A stretch of DNA of 64,000 nucleotides from Polaromonas sp. GTDB taxonomy: Bacteria; Pseudomonadota; Gammaproteobacteria; Burkholderiales; Burkholderiaceae_C. The DNA is taken from assembly GCA_030655515.1 (NCBI GenBank), contig JAURVI010000046.1:1-64000 (forward strand). The letters run 5' to 3'. Of the stretch, positions 20,860 through 29,375 are shown one piece after another. The notes below the pieces were generated by a model. That model saw only the letters and a list, made by a program, of their open reading frames with translations. It searched no databases and had not been told where the DNA came from. A program made the position numbers and the translations under genes. Within the stretch, counting starts at the first letter, position 1. Each line of letters starts with the position of its first letter.

Positions 20860-21399
20860 TTACAGACGCATCAAGCGCAGGAGTCGTTCGTGGGCCTGCG
20901 GCCAATCATCCAGGCCGCTTTCGGCGTTGAGATGGCCGTGCGGGCCGGCGTCTACAAAATCGGCGCCCCAGGCGCCGGCAAACAGCCGTGCCCGCGCCGG
21001 TGCGCAGAACGGATCGTCACTGCTGGCGAACAGCACGGTTTCAAAAGGCAGCCGGTGCAGCGGAACCGGTGCCCAACCGGGCAACATCTGGCGCAGATCG
21101 CCCTGCGCCACATCCGGCGGCGCCACCAGCAGCGCGCCCTTGACGCGCTGCGTATTTTTCGAGTGTGCGGCCCACGCTGCGGCGTGGATGCAGCCCAGGC
21201 TGTGCGCGACCAGCACGGCGGGTTCGTCGCAGGACAGCAGCACGTCTTCAAGCCGCGCAATCCAGTCGCCGCGCAGCGGGCGCATCCAGTCGTGCTGTTC
21301 GACGCGCTGGTAGCCGTGTACCTGCTCCCACAGGCTTTGCCAGTGGTCGGGGCCGCTGTTTTGCCAGCCGGGAAGGATCAGGACATTGGTGGGTTGCAT
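20860..21399 (-). CDS. RBBP9/YdeN-family serine hydrolase
   Basis: The 179-residue alpha/beta hydrolase begins TNVLILPGWQNSGPDHWQ and has the nucleophile elbow VAHSLGC. It contains a late acid in DDPFCAP and the catalytic histidine in GHLN, the order seen in YdeN/RBBP9 proteins. These are small cytoplasmic esterases of unclear substrate. It sits between parA and parB, 36 bases upstream of parB, so it is probably co-transcribed with them though no role in segregation is known. The ATG at 21399 was chosen; an upstream in-frame ATG at 21453 adds 18 residues unlike the family. Confidence 0.85.
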   Translation of the reverse strand: MQPTNVLILPGWQNSGPDHWQSLWEQVHGYQRVEQHDWMRPLRGDWIARLEDVLLSCDEPAVLVAHSLGCIHAAAWAAHSKNTQRVKGALLVAPPDVAQGDLRQMLPGWAPVPLHRLPFETVLFASSDDPFCAPARARLFAGAWGADFVDAGPHGHLNAESGLDDWPQAHERLLRLMRL

Positions 21400-21487
21400 C
21401 GTGCCGGAAAACTCGTTTGCTATGTTTTTGATAGCTGTTTGCGTTTGTTTCACGAGGCTTAAAAGGCAGTTTTTATATAAGCGACGA

Positions 21488-22273
21488 CTAGATGACCTTG
21501 ATGCGCTGCACCATCTCTTCGGCGAAAGTCACAAAGGCCTGCGCCCCTTTGGACGCCGGGTCGAACACCACGCCGGGCAATCCGTAACTGGGTGCTTCGG
21601 CCAGGCGAACGTTGCGCGGGATCACGGTGTTGAACACCTTGTCGCCGAAATGCTCTTTGAGCTGGTCGCTGACCTGCTGCTGCAAGGTGATGCGCGGGTC
21701 GAACATGACGCGCAGCAAGCCGATTAGGCCCAAGTCTTTGTTGAGGTTGGCATGCACCTGCTTGATGGTGTTGACCAGGTCGGTCAGGCCTTCGAGCGCA
21801 AAGTATTCGCACTGCATGGGCACGATCACGCCATGGGCGCAGCACAGGCCGTTGAGGGTCAGCATGGACAGCGAGGGCGGGCAGTCGATCAGGATGAAGT
21901 CGTATTGCGCGGCCACCGCTTGGAGGGCCAGTTTCAGGCGTTTTTCGCGGCGTTCGACTTCGACCAACTCGACCTCGGCGCCGGCCAGTTCGCGGTTCGC
22001 GCCCAGCACGTCGTAGCTACAGCCGCCGTCGATAAGCTTTTGGCTGGTCACGCGGGCCTCGGCCACCGAAGCCGATTCGAGCAGAACGTCATAAATGGTC
22101 AGTTCGAGCTTGCGCTTGTCCACGCCCGAGCCCATGGTCGCATTGCCCTGCGGGTCCAGGTCGATCATCAGCACCCGCTGGCCGACCTTGGCCAGCCCCG
22201 CCGCCAGATTGACCGTGGTGGTGGTTTTGCCCACCCCGCCCTTTTGGTTGGCAATGCAGAATATTTTGGCCAT
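21488..22273 (-). CDS. parA: Chromosome partitioning ATPase ParA (Soj family)
   Basis: The 261-residue protein starts MAKIFCIANQKGGVGKTTTT, with the deviant Walker A motif carrying the signature lysine. It has DLDPQGNATMGSG, and IDCPPSLSMLT as Walker B. No DNA-binding N-terminal extension is present, so it is the chromosomal (type Ib/Soj) form. It forms ATP-dependent dimers on the nucleoid that pull ParB-parS complexes. It belongs to the mnmG-rsmG-lysE-parA-hydrolase-parB series; a GC-rich repeat separates it from the lysE-like gene. Confidence 0.96.
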   Translation of the reverse strand: MAKIFCIANQKGGVGKTTTTVNLAAGLAKVGQRVLMIDLDPQGNATMGSGVDKRKLELTIYDVLLESASVAEARVTSQKLIDGGCSYDVLGANRELAGAEVELVEVERREKRLKLALQAVAAQYDFILIDCPPSLSMLTLNGLCCAHGVIVPMQCEYFALEGLTDLVNTIKQVHANLNKDLGLIGLLRVMFDPRITLQQQVSDQLKEHFGDKVFNTVIPRNVRLAEAPSYGLPGVVFDPASKGAQAFVTFAEEMVQRIKVI

Positions 22274-22281
22274 TAATAGAC

Positions 22282-22326
22282 CCTCCCGCTTGTCGCTTCG
22301 CGTACTGCGCTGCCCCCCGAGGGGGC
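22282..22326. repeat. GC-rich intergenic repeat upstream of parA
   Basis: CTTGTCGCTTCGCGTACTGC followed by a C-run and GAGGGGGC is the inverse of the unit at 3461-3499 near kdsC; a partial copy lies at 53620-53656. It fills the gap between lysE-like and parA genes, within about 10 bases of the parA start, so it would be in the parA leader. Confidence 0.7.
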
Positions 22327-22388
22327 TAATTTTTCTTGGGGCGGCCCTGCGAAAAACTGTTCACGGGGCAATGGGGGGAGTCTTTTGT

Positions 22389-23024
22389 TCATTTGGAAAC
22401 GGCCAGCCTGATGCCAAAGGCAATCAAAAATACGCCGGCCAGCTTTTGCAGGGTGGACGAAATTCGGGGGTTGGCCTTGAGCCGCTCGGCCAGATAGTGC
22501 GTCAGCAGCACGACGGTCAGACCGTAAAGAAAGGTCAAAAAAGCAATGGTGGCGGCCATCACGGCGAAGGTCTTGAGGCCCTGGTGCCGGGCCGGATCCA
22601 CAAACAGCGGAAAAAAGGCCATGTAGAAAACAATTGCTTTCGGGTTCAGCAAGGTAATCCCCAGCGCTTGCTGAAAATAATGGCGCGGCCTGATCTCCAG
22701 CACGGGCGCGTCGCCCGGTTTGGCCAGCACCATTTTGACGCCCAGCCAGGCCAGATACGCTGCGCCCAGCCACTGCACCGCATGAAAGGCCGCAGGATAG
22801 GTGGTCAGCAGCGCCGCCACGCCGGCGACGGCCAGCCACATCAGCACCTGATCGCCGGCGATCACGCCGAAGGTCGCACCCATGCCGCCGGACAGCCCCC
22901 CTTTGCCGGTCGAGGTGATCAGCGCCAGGTTGCCAGGCCCGGGAATCAGCAGAAACACGATGATTGCGGCGACAAAAGCGCCGTAGTCGGCTATCCCGGT
23001 GGAAGCGACGAATGAGCCGAGCAT
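22389..23024 (-). CDS. LysE/RhtB-family amino-acid exporter
   Basis: The 211-residue protein has about six membrane helices and the family motif FLLIPGPGNLALITSTGKGG near residue 23, followed by GVIAGDQVLMWLAVAGVAALL and a C-terminal KLAGVFLIAFGIRLAVSK helix. Members export amino acids or derivatives with proton exchange; the substrate cannot be told. It lies between rsmG and parA, the place it occupies in many Burkholderiales. Confidence 0.9.
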   Translation of the reverse strand: MLGSFVASTGIADYGAFVAAIIVFLLIPGPGNLALITSTGKGGLSGGMGATFGVIAGDQVLMWLAVAGVAALLTTYPAAFHAVQWLGAAYLAWLGVKMVLAKPGDAPVLEIRPRHYFQQALGITLLNPKAIVFYMAFFPLFVDPARHQGLKTFAVMAATIAFLTFLYGLTVVLLTHYLAERLKANPRISSTLQKLAGVFLIAFGIRLAVSK

Positions 23025-23132
23025 GGAAATCCCCAGAAAGAGAGGCCTTGAGTTTACGTCAGGCCACGCGGCCGAGTTTTGGCCGGGTGCCGAAAACTGC
23101 GTCCGTTGGCAAATTTTTAGCTGGTTCGCCCA

Positions 23133-23792
23133 TCAAGCCGCGACGGTGGGGCGCATCCAGACGATGCAGCGCTCGGCGTCCAGGCCGGGCACCACCAGTT
23201 GTTCCACGTGAAACACCGCCACCGTCGCCGGCAGCGCGGCGATTTCTTCCGCCGGGTGTCTGCCCTTCATGGCCAGCCAGACACCGGTTGGGGCCAGTAC
23301 ACCGACAGATCCTTGGGTGAAGTCAACCAGTGAAGCAAAGGCGCGTGAGCAAACCACGTCGAAAGGCTGGCTCATGGCTTCGACCCGCGTATGCATACCG
23401 GTGAGATTGGGCAGCTTCAAGACCAGCGCGACCTGTTTGATAAAGGCCGCTTTTTTAGCCACCGTGTCCACGCAAGTGACGGCCACGGACGGGCAGCAAA
23501 TGGCAATCACCACACCCGGCAAGCCAGCCCCCGAGCCCACGTCGAGCAGACGCGCGCCCTGCCCCAGCCCGGCCTTTTTCAGATACCGTTGCAAAGGCGC
23601 GATCACCGCCAGGCTGTCGAGCAGGTGGTGCGTCAGCATTTCCGCCGGGTCGCGCACGGCCGTCAGGTTGTAGACCCGGGCCCACTTCGCAATCAGGTCC
23701 AGGTAGTCCAGCAATTGCCCCACCTGCGGGTCGCCCAGTGCCAACGATAACGTGTTTAGCCCGGTGCGCAAGTCTTTTTCAGCGCTCCGCAT
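23133..23792 (-). CDS. rsmG: 16S rRNA (guanine(527)-N7)-methyltransferase RsmG
   Basis: The 219-residue protein has the Rossmann SAM-binding motif LLDVGSGAGLPGVVIAI and the RsmG region VCSRAFASLVDF. It methylates G527 of 16S rRNA; its loss gives low-level streptomycin resistance in other bacteria. The ATG at 23792 overlaps the mnmG stop codon by one base (TGATG), so the two are coupled. A parS site lies inside its 3' end and encodes VFHVE in frame. Confidence 0.95.
   Translation of the reverse strand: MRSAEKDLRTGLNTLSLALGDPQVGQLLDYLDLIAKWARVYNLTAVRDPAEMLTHHLLDSLAVIAPLQRYLKKAGLGQGARLLDVGSGAGLPGVVIAICCPSVAVTCVDTVAKKAAFIKQVALVLKLPNLTGMHTRVEAMSQPFDVVCSRAFASLVDFTQGSVGVLAPTGVWLAMKGRHPAEEIAALPATVAVFHVEQLVVPGLDAERCIVWMRPTVAA
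23200..23215. promoter_or_regulatory. parS site 1 (in rsmG)
   Basis: TGTTCCACGTGAAACA matches the ParB-binding consensus TGTTNCACGTGAAACA. It lies within the rsmG coding sequence, about 2.4 kb from parB. Confidence 0.85.
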
Positions 23793-25786
23793 CAGGCCTC
23801 TGCCCGCTCGGCGGCCTTGGCAGGCGTGGCATTTTTCCAAAGTTTCTTTTTCAGATGCACCAGCAGCAGCGACACTGTCGCTGGCGTGATGCCAGAGATG
23901 CGGGAGGCCAGGCCCAGCGTTTCGGGCCGGTGTTTGGCCAGGGTTTGCCGTGCCTCAAAACTCAGGGCCGAAACCTGCAGGTAGTCCAGGTCGGCGGGGA
24001 GCTTGAGGTTTTCGTAATGGGCGGCGCGTTCCACCTCGGTCTTCTGCAGGTCAATGTAGCCGGCATATTTGACGGCAATTTCGATCTGCTCGATCACGCT
24101 TTGGGCCATGTCGGCCGTCGGTGTTTCACGTGAAACATCCGGCACCAAATCGGCATTTGCGTATTTGCCGCCGCAAAGGGACATCAGCGCGGCGTAGCTC
24201 ACCTCGGGACGGCGCAGCAAATCGAGCAGGGTGTACTCGCGTTCTATGGCCTTGCCCAGCACTCGCTCGGCTTCAGCCACCGGCAGATTGCGGGGATTCA
24301 CCCAAGTCGAGCGCAGCCGCTCTGTTTCACGTGAAACAGCGTCGCGTTTGCGGTTGAAGGCCTCCCAGCGTGCGTCATCGACCAAGCCCAGCGCCCGGCC
24401 CGTTTCGGTCAGCCGCATGTCGGCATTGTCTTCGCGCAGCATCAGGCGGAACTCGGCCCGGCTGGTGAACATGCGGTAAGGCTCGGTCACGCCCTTGGTG
24501 ATCAGGTCATCGACCAGCACGCCCAGGTAGGCTTCGTCGCGTCGCGGTAGCCAGGCGTCTTTTCCCAGGCACTGCAGCGCTGCATTGGCACCGGCGAACA
24601 GGCCCTGCGCCGCCGCCTCTTCGTAACCCGTCGTGCCGTTGATCTGCCCGGCGAAAAACAGACCGCCAATGGCGCGGGTTTCAAAGCTGGTTTTCAGCGC
24701 GCGCGGGTCAAAATAATCGTATTCAATCGCGTAGCCGGGCCGCAAAATATGGGCGTTTTCCATGCCGGCCATCGAACGCACCAAGTCGTACTGGATGTCA
24801 AACGGCAGGCTGGTCGAGATGCCGTTGGGGTAAATCTCGTGCGTGCTCAAGCCTTCGGGCTCCAGGAAAATCTGGTGGCTTTCCTTGTCGGCGAAGCGGT
24901 TGATCTTGTCTTCCACGCTGGGGCAGTAGCGCGGGCCCACGCCGTCGATCTTGCCGGTGAACATCGGGCTGCGATCAAAACCGGAGCGGATGATCTCGTG
25001 GGTACGCGCGTTGGTGTGGGTGATCCAGCACGACACTTGCCGCGGATGGGCAATCGCGCCGCCCATGAAACTGAACACCGGCACCGGCCCGTTCTCGCCG
25101 CCCGGCATGCCGTCGCCCGGTTGCTCGATGCACTTGCTGAAGTCGATGGTGCGGCCGTCAATGCGCGGCGGCGTACCGGTTTTCAGTCGGCCTTGCGGCA
25201 GCTTGAGTTCTTTCAGGCGCGCGCTCAGCGACGCCGCCGGCGGGTCGCCCGCCCTGCCCGCCGCGTAATTGTTCAAGCCCACATGGATCTTGCCGTCCAG
25301 GAAGGTTCCGGCTGTCAGCACCACGGTGCGCGAGCGGAATTTGATCCCGACCTGCGTCACCGCGCCGACCACCCGGTCAATGATCCCGTCCGACTCGACC
25401 ATCAGGTCATCGACAGCCTGCTGGAACAGCCACAGATTGGGCTGGTTTTCCAGACGCCGGCGAATCGCCGCCTTGTACAAGATGCGGTCCGCCTGCGCCC
25501 GGGTGGCGCGCACGGCCGGACCCTTGGAATTGTTGAGAATGCGGAACTGGATGCCGCCTTCGTCGGCCGCCAGCGCCATCGCGCCGCCCAGGGCATCGAC
25601 CTCCTTGACCAGGTGCCCCTTGCCGATGCCGCCAATCGACGGATTGCAGCTCATCTGGCCGAGCGTTTCGATGTTGTGCGACAGCAGCAGCGTCTTGCAG
25701 CCCATGCGGGCGGCGGCCAGCGCGGCCTCGGTGCCCGCATGGCCTCCACCGACCACGATCACGTCGAATTCTTGGGGGTACAGCAT
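23792..25786 (-). CDS. mnmG: tRNA uridine-5-carboxymethylaminomethyl(34) synthesis enzyme MnmG
   Basis: The 664-residue flavoprotein starts with the FAD dinucleotide motif [19 protein letters not shown]. It has the two GidA signatures ([22 protein letters not shown] and [11 protein letters not shown] regions) and the C-terminal helical domain that contacts MnmE and tRNA. With MnmE it uses FAD and a methylene-tetrahydrofolate route to modify U34. Two perfect parS sites lie in its 3' half, each read as VSRET in frame. It is the first gene of the segregation block; rsmG follows with one base overlap. Confidence 0.97.
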   Translation of the reverse strand: MLYPQEFDVIVVGGGHAGTEAALAAARMGCKTLLLSHNIETLGQMSCNPSIGGIGKGHLVKEVDALGGAMALAADEGGIQFRILNNSKGPAVRATRAQADRILYKAAIRRRLENQPNLWLFQQAVDDLMVESDGIIDRVVGAVTQVGIKFRSRTVVLTAGTFLDGKIHVGLNNYAAGRAGDPPAASLSARLKELKLPQGRLKTGTPPRIDGRTIDFSKCIEQPGDGMPGGENGPVPVFSFMGGAIAHPRQVSCWITHTNARTHEIIRSGFDRSPMFTGKIDGVGPRYCPSVEDKINRFADKESHQIFLEPEGLSTHEIYPNGISTSLPFDIQYDLVRSMAGMENAHILRPGYAIEYDYFDPRALKTSFETRAIGGLFFAGQINGTTGYEEAAAQGLFAGANAALQCLGKDAWLPRRDEAYLGVLVDDLITKGVTEPYRMFTSRAEFRLMLREDNADMRLTETGRALGLVDDARWEAFNRKRDAVSRETERLRSTWVNPRNLPVAEAERVLGKAIEREYTLLDLLRRPEVSYAALMSLCGGKYANADLVPDVSRETPTADMAQSVIEQIEIAVKYAGYIDLQKTEVERAAHYENLKLPADLDYLQVSALSFEARQTLAKHRPETLGLASRISGITPATVSLLLVHLKKKLWKNATPAKAAERAEA
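24122..24137. promoter_or_regulatory. parS site 2 (in mnmG)
   Basis: TGTTTCACGTGAAACA, the perfect 16-bp palindromic parS consensus, inside mnmG and encoding VSRET in frame. Confidence 0.93.
24323..24338. promoter_or_regulatory. parS site 3 (in mnmG)
   Basis: A second perfect TGTTTCACGTGAAACA 201 bp from site 2, again in mnmG and read as VSRET. Together the three sites form a cluster of about 1.1 kb roughly 6-10 kb from the dnaA-dnaN region. Confidence 0.93.
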
Positions 25787-25957
25787 TCAGGCCTCTAGCA
25801 GTTCAGGTTTCAGGCCCTGGCGCCGGCCGGCGGTGACAAACAAATCGACCCGGGCCGCCTGCGCCGTCCCGACATGCAGCGCGTCCATTCCACGCAATGT
25901 GGCGACGCGCATGGCAGCAATCGCATGCCGCTCAATGGGTGCCAAAACTTCATGCAT
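25787..25957 (-). pseudogene. C-terminal remnant of a PIN-domain (VapC-like) protein
   Basis: The frame ending right before mnmG (TGA then ATG) encodes a stretch with MDALHVGTAQAARVDLFVT followed by AGRRQGLKPELL. This is the pattern of the last third of PIN domains, where the DALHLA-type aspartate is a metal ligand and DxFVTxDRR precedes the last helix. The N-terminal two thirds, with the first catalytic aspartate, are missing, and the frame runs into the end of the AsmA-like gene. No antitoxin is adjacent. I take it as a decayed toxin or nuclease, possibly still translated just ahead of mnmG. Confidence 0.6.
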
Positions 25958-26009
25958 TCTAGCGCATTTCGTTCCGGAAACCCGCTGTCCGCGCGTGTCC
26001 AACGGTCCT

Positions 26010-27329
26010 TTACTGGCCAAAAAGCTTTTTCAGGCCCTCCCCGACCCGGTCGCCCAACGGGATGCCGGCGCCGGTGCCCGCGCCGGGCATCACGGCCGTG
26101 CCAATCGCCGCGCCCAGCAGGGCGCCGCGTGTCAGCGTGACTTCGGGCGCGTCCAGCGTGCCGCCTACCACCAGTGGCACGCCGACCGTGCTGCCCAGGT
26201 GGACGCTGACGCGACCGCTCAGGGCCTGTGCTGACGATACCGCGACGTTGCCGGTGGCGCTGAGCGCGCCCGAGCTGGCCACCAGGTTGCGCAGCGCTGC
26301 GGCGCGGCCCTGCGAGTGAATCTGACCGGCCAGCGCATCCAGGCGCGTCTGTCCGCCGCGGCTCAGGCCCACGGTTTGCACTGCGCGGGCCAGATCGACG
26401 CCATGCAGCACCGCGTCCTTCACCGCAAAACGTGTCTGGGTCTGCAAGGCGTCCACCAGGCCGCCGGTCGTCGCCGCCCGTGAATGGAGCGTGGTCGAGG
26501 CTTCGAGCCGGCCGCTGAGCGGCTTGTTCGGCGCTGTCAGCGCCGCGACCTCCACCCCGCGCGTTTCCAGTTGACCCTGCAACACCAGCGTCCGGCCGCC
26601 CTGCGCGGACGGCGCGTGTTGCATGGCGAGCCGGCCGGCGACCGTTCCACCGCCAACCTCGATGCGCAGCGCCCACCGGCCGTCCTTTTCCCGCTGGAGG
26701 CTGCTGCGCAGCCCCTTCAAGTGGCCTTTGACCACCTTGAGCGATGCCTCGTCGGGCAAGCGGTCGGCTCCCAGGCGCATCTCGGCGTCCACGGTCGTGC
26801 CGGCCCCCTTCCGACTGACCCAGGTCACACCGTTCAGCACCGCGCGGTGCGGCAGCCAGTCAGGCGCCGCCGACGGGCCGGCGGCGGGGTCATCAGGCTT
26901 CAGTTCCGGGTTATTTTCGGGTTGTAGCCCGTATGCAGCAGGCGCAGAGCGCTTCTTTTTTTGTAGCGAAAGCAAAATCGCATCGACGGCCTGCTGCGGC
27001 AACACCACCTGCCGCAGCACCAGTGTGGCAATTTCAAGCCGCCCCCGCAGCAGGGCCAGCCAGCCCGGCCGCACCTCCAGCCGCGCCAGCGTGAGGGCCG
27101 GCTTGCTCTGCACGCTGACGCCGTTCAGCGCCACGGCCGGCAGCGGCCACAGCGCCACCTCGATGCCGTCCAGCCGCACCGGCAGGTCCAGCGCGCCGGA
27201 GGCCTCGCGTTCCATCCGCTGCCGGAAAGCGTCGCTGCCAACCCAGCCCTGTAGCGCCAGCGCCCCGGCCGCCAGCACCAGCAAGGCCAGCAGCGTCAGC
27301 GCGGTGAGCCATTTAAGACTTCTTGCCAT
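26010..27329 (-). CDS. AsmA-family envelope protein
   Basis: The 439-residue protein begins with a single N-terminal membrane segment (WLTALTLLALLVLAAGALAL). The AsmA-type start DAFRQRMEREASGALDLPVRLDGIEVALWPLPAVALNGVSV follows, then a long beta-rich region and a C-terminal AsmA_2-like part (TQTRFAVKDAVLHGVDL, then VLHG and SGALSATGNVAVSSAQAL). AsmA-like proteins span the periplasm and are thought to help move phospholipids or affect outer-membrane assembly. It has no close partner: divergent from the GST gene, with a PIN remnant downstream. Confidence 0.85.
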   Translation of the reverse strand: MARSLKWLTALTLLALLVLAAGALALQGWVGSDAFRQRMEREASGALDLPVRLDGIEVALWPLPAVALNGVSVQSKPALTLARLEVRPGWLALLRGRLEIATLVLRQVVLPQQAVDAILLSLQKKKRSAPAAYGLQPENNPELKPDDPAAGPSAAPDWLPHRAVLNGVTWVSRKGAGTTVDAEMRLGADRLPDEASLKVVKGHLKGLRSSLQREKDGRWALRIEVGGGTVAGRLAMQHAPSAQGGRTLVLQGQLETRGVEVAALTAPNKPLSGRLEASTTLHSRAATTGGLVDALQTQTRFAVKDAVLHGVDLARAVQTVGLSRGGQTRLDALAGQIHSQGRAAALRNLVASSGALSATGNVAVSSAQALSGRVSVHLGSTVGVPLVVGGTLDAPEVTLTRGALLGAAIGTAVMPGAGTGAGIPLGDRVGEGLKKLFGQ

Positions 27330-27480
27330 GCCCGTATTGTGGCAACCTCGTCAGCTACCCGCCGCTGCAGGAAAAGGCCGTCCGCGCAAGTGCCGGATAG
27401 CGTACGGCACTACACTACCCGTGGGGCGACCCGCAGTCCTTGCGCCTGCGCTCACCCGGGCTACTCTTTCAAGGAAAACC

Positions 27481-28089
27481 ATGAAACTTTATTATTCCCC
27501 CGGGGCCGGTTCACTGACCCCGCACATCGCGCTGCATGAGGCGGGGCTGGCGTTCGAGCATGTGCTGGCCTCCACCAAAACCCACAAGCTGGAAGACGGC
27601 ACCGACTACTACAGCATCAACCCGCTCGGGTATGTGCCGCTGCTGGCGCTGGATGACGGCACACGCCTGACCGAAATCCCTGCCATCGTGCAATACATTG
27701 CCGACCAGGCGCCCGCCAAAAAGCTGGCGCCGGCCAACGGCACGCTGGCGCGCTACCAGATGCAGTCGCTGCTGAACTTCATCGGCACCGAATTGCACAA
27801 AGGGTTTGGCCCGCTGTTCAACCCCGACACCCCAACCGACTACAAGGCCCAGGCCAGCAAGCGCTTGCTGGGCCGGTTGGAATGGATAGATGGCCAGCTC
27901 GCCGGCAAGCAGTACCTGATGGGCGACCCATACACCGTGGCCGACGGCTACCTGTTTAACGTCACCAACTGGGCCCGTCTGGTGAAGGTGGACATTTCCC
28001 ACCTGGCCAACCTCGCCGCTTTCCGCGCGCGCGTGGCAGCCCGGCCTGCGGTGCAGGCCGCCATGAAACATGAAGGCTTGCTGAAGTAA
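27481..28089 (+). CDS. Glutathione S-transferase
   Basis: The 202-residue protein has the thioredoxin-like GST N-domain (MKLYYSPGAGSLTPHIALHEAG, then NPLGYVPLLALDDG and LTEIPAIVQYIAD) and the all-helical C-domain. The beginning KLYYSPGACSL-like and the residue after SP match beta-class bacterial GSTs, although the cysteine usual at about position 10 in that class reads glycine (SPGAGS). The active site may therefore differ. It probably conjugates or reduces electrophiles with glutathione. Neighbouring old yellow enzyme on the same strand suggests joint response to electrophile stress, but there is a gap of 88 bases. Confidence 0.9.
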   Translation: MKLYYSPGAGSLTPHIALHEAGLAFEHVLASTKTHKLEDGTDYYSINPLGYVPLLALDDGTRLTEIPAIVQYIADQAPAKKLAPANGTLARYQMQSLLNFIGTELHKGFGPLFNPDTPTDYKAQASKRLLGRLEWIDGQLAGKQYLMGDPYTVADGYLFNVTNWARLVKVDISHLANLAAFRARVAARPAVQAAMKHEGLLK

Positions 28090-28177
28090 TTTCGCCGCAA
28101 AGGCGGCGATGCTGCGATCTTTGGCTTGGCATCGGCGCACACTGCATGCTTGTTTTCCAACTTCAAGGCGCCATCTC

Positions 28178-29281
28178 ATGCCCTCTTTATTCGACCCCAC
28201 CCAGGCCGGCGACCTCCATCTCGCCAACCGCATCGTGCTGGCCCCGCTCACGCGCAGCCGCGCGCCGGGCGCCATCCCCACGCCGCTGATGGCCGAGTAC
28301 TACGCGCAGCGCGCCAGCGGCGGCCTGCTGATCACCGAGGCCACCGCGATCAGTCACCAGGGCCAAGGTTATTCCGACGTGCCGGGCCTGTACTCTACCT
28401 CCCAGCTCGACGGCTGGAAACAGGTCACGCGGGCCGTGCATGACGCAGGCGGCAAGATCGTCGTGCAGCTCTGGCATGTGGGGCGCGTCTCGCACAACGA
28501 ATTGCAGCCCCACGGCGGCAAGCCGGTCGCACCGTCGGCCATCACCGCCAAAGCCCAAATCGTGCTGATCAAGGGCGGCGTGCCCACCTATGTCGACACC
28601 TCCGAGCCGCGCGCGCTGGACGCCGGTGAGCTGCCCGGCATCGTTCACGTCTACCAGGCCGCTGCGCGCAATGCGGTGGAGACCGCCGGTTTTGACGGCG
28701 TGGAAATCCATGGCGCCAATGGCTACCTGCTCGACCAGTTCCTTAAAAGCGGCTCCAACCGGCGCAGCGACGACTACGGCGGCAGCATCGAAAATCGCGC
28801 GCGGCTGCTGCTTGAAGTGGTGCGCGCGATCACCAGCGCCATCGGCGGCGGCCGCACCGGCATTCGCCTGTCGCCTGTTGCGCCGGCCAACGATGTTTAC
28901 GACGCCGACCCGCAGCCGCTGTTCGAGTACGTCGTCAAGCAGCTCGCGACGCTGAACCTGGCCTACCTCCACATCATCGAAGGCGCCACCGGCGGCCCGC
29001 GCGAGCTGCCGGACCGTCCGTTTGATTACGCGGCGCTGAAAGCCGCCTACCGCACGGCCGGCGGCAAGGGCGCATGGATGGTGAACAACGGCTATGACAA
29101 GGCGTTGGCCGAGCAAGCGTTGGCCGGCGGCGCCGACCTGATCGCCTTCGGCAGGCGCTACCTCGCCAACCCGGACCTGGTGCGGCGCCTGCGCGAGGAC
29201 GCCCCTCTGAACACGCCGGACAAAGCCACGTTTTACGGCGGCGGCGCCAAAGGCTACACCGACTACCCGGCGCTGGCCTGA
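28178..29281 (+). CDS. Old yellow enzyme family alkene reductase (NemA-like)
   Basis: The 367-residue TIM-barrel flavoprotein starts LFDPTQAGDLHLANRIVLAPLTRSRA. It has QLWHVGRVSH and the family signature HGANGYLLDQFLKSGSNRRSDDYGG split over the active site, and ends with GRRYLANPDL. Enzymes of this group use NADPH and FMN to reduce activated alkenes, nitro compounds or N-ethylmaleimide. It follows a GST gene, as such detoxification genes often do. The ATG at 28178 was chosen by family start. Confidence 0.92.
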   Translation: MPSLFDPTQAGDLHLANRIVLAPLTRSRAPGAIPTPLMAEYYAQRASGGLLITEATAISHQGQGYSDVPGLYSTSQLDGWKQVTRAVHDAGGKIVVQLWHVGRVSHNELQPHGGKPVAPSAITAKAQIVLIKGGVPTYVDTSEPRALDAGELPGIVHVYQAAARNAVETAGFDGVEIHGANGYLLDQFLKSGSNRRSDDYGGSIENRARLLLEVVRAITSAIGGGRTGIRLSPVAPANDVYDADPQPLFEYVVKQLATLNLAYLHIIEGATGGPRELPDRPFDYAALKAAYRTAGGKGAWMVNNGYDKALAEQALAGGADLIAFGRRYLANPDLVRRLREDAPLNTPDKATFYGGGAKGYTDYPALA

Positions 29282-29375
29282 AACATCAGCGACGGTGCGT
29301 CCTGGCCGCCTGTTCGAATGCGGCCCGGCAGACGCATCGTGAATGATGCGAATACTTTCGTGGGCCCTGGCCGTC

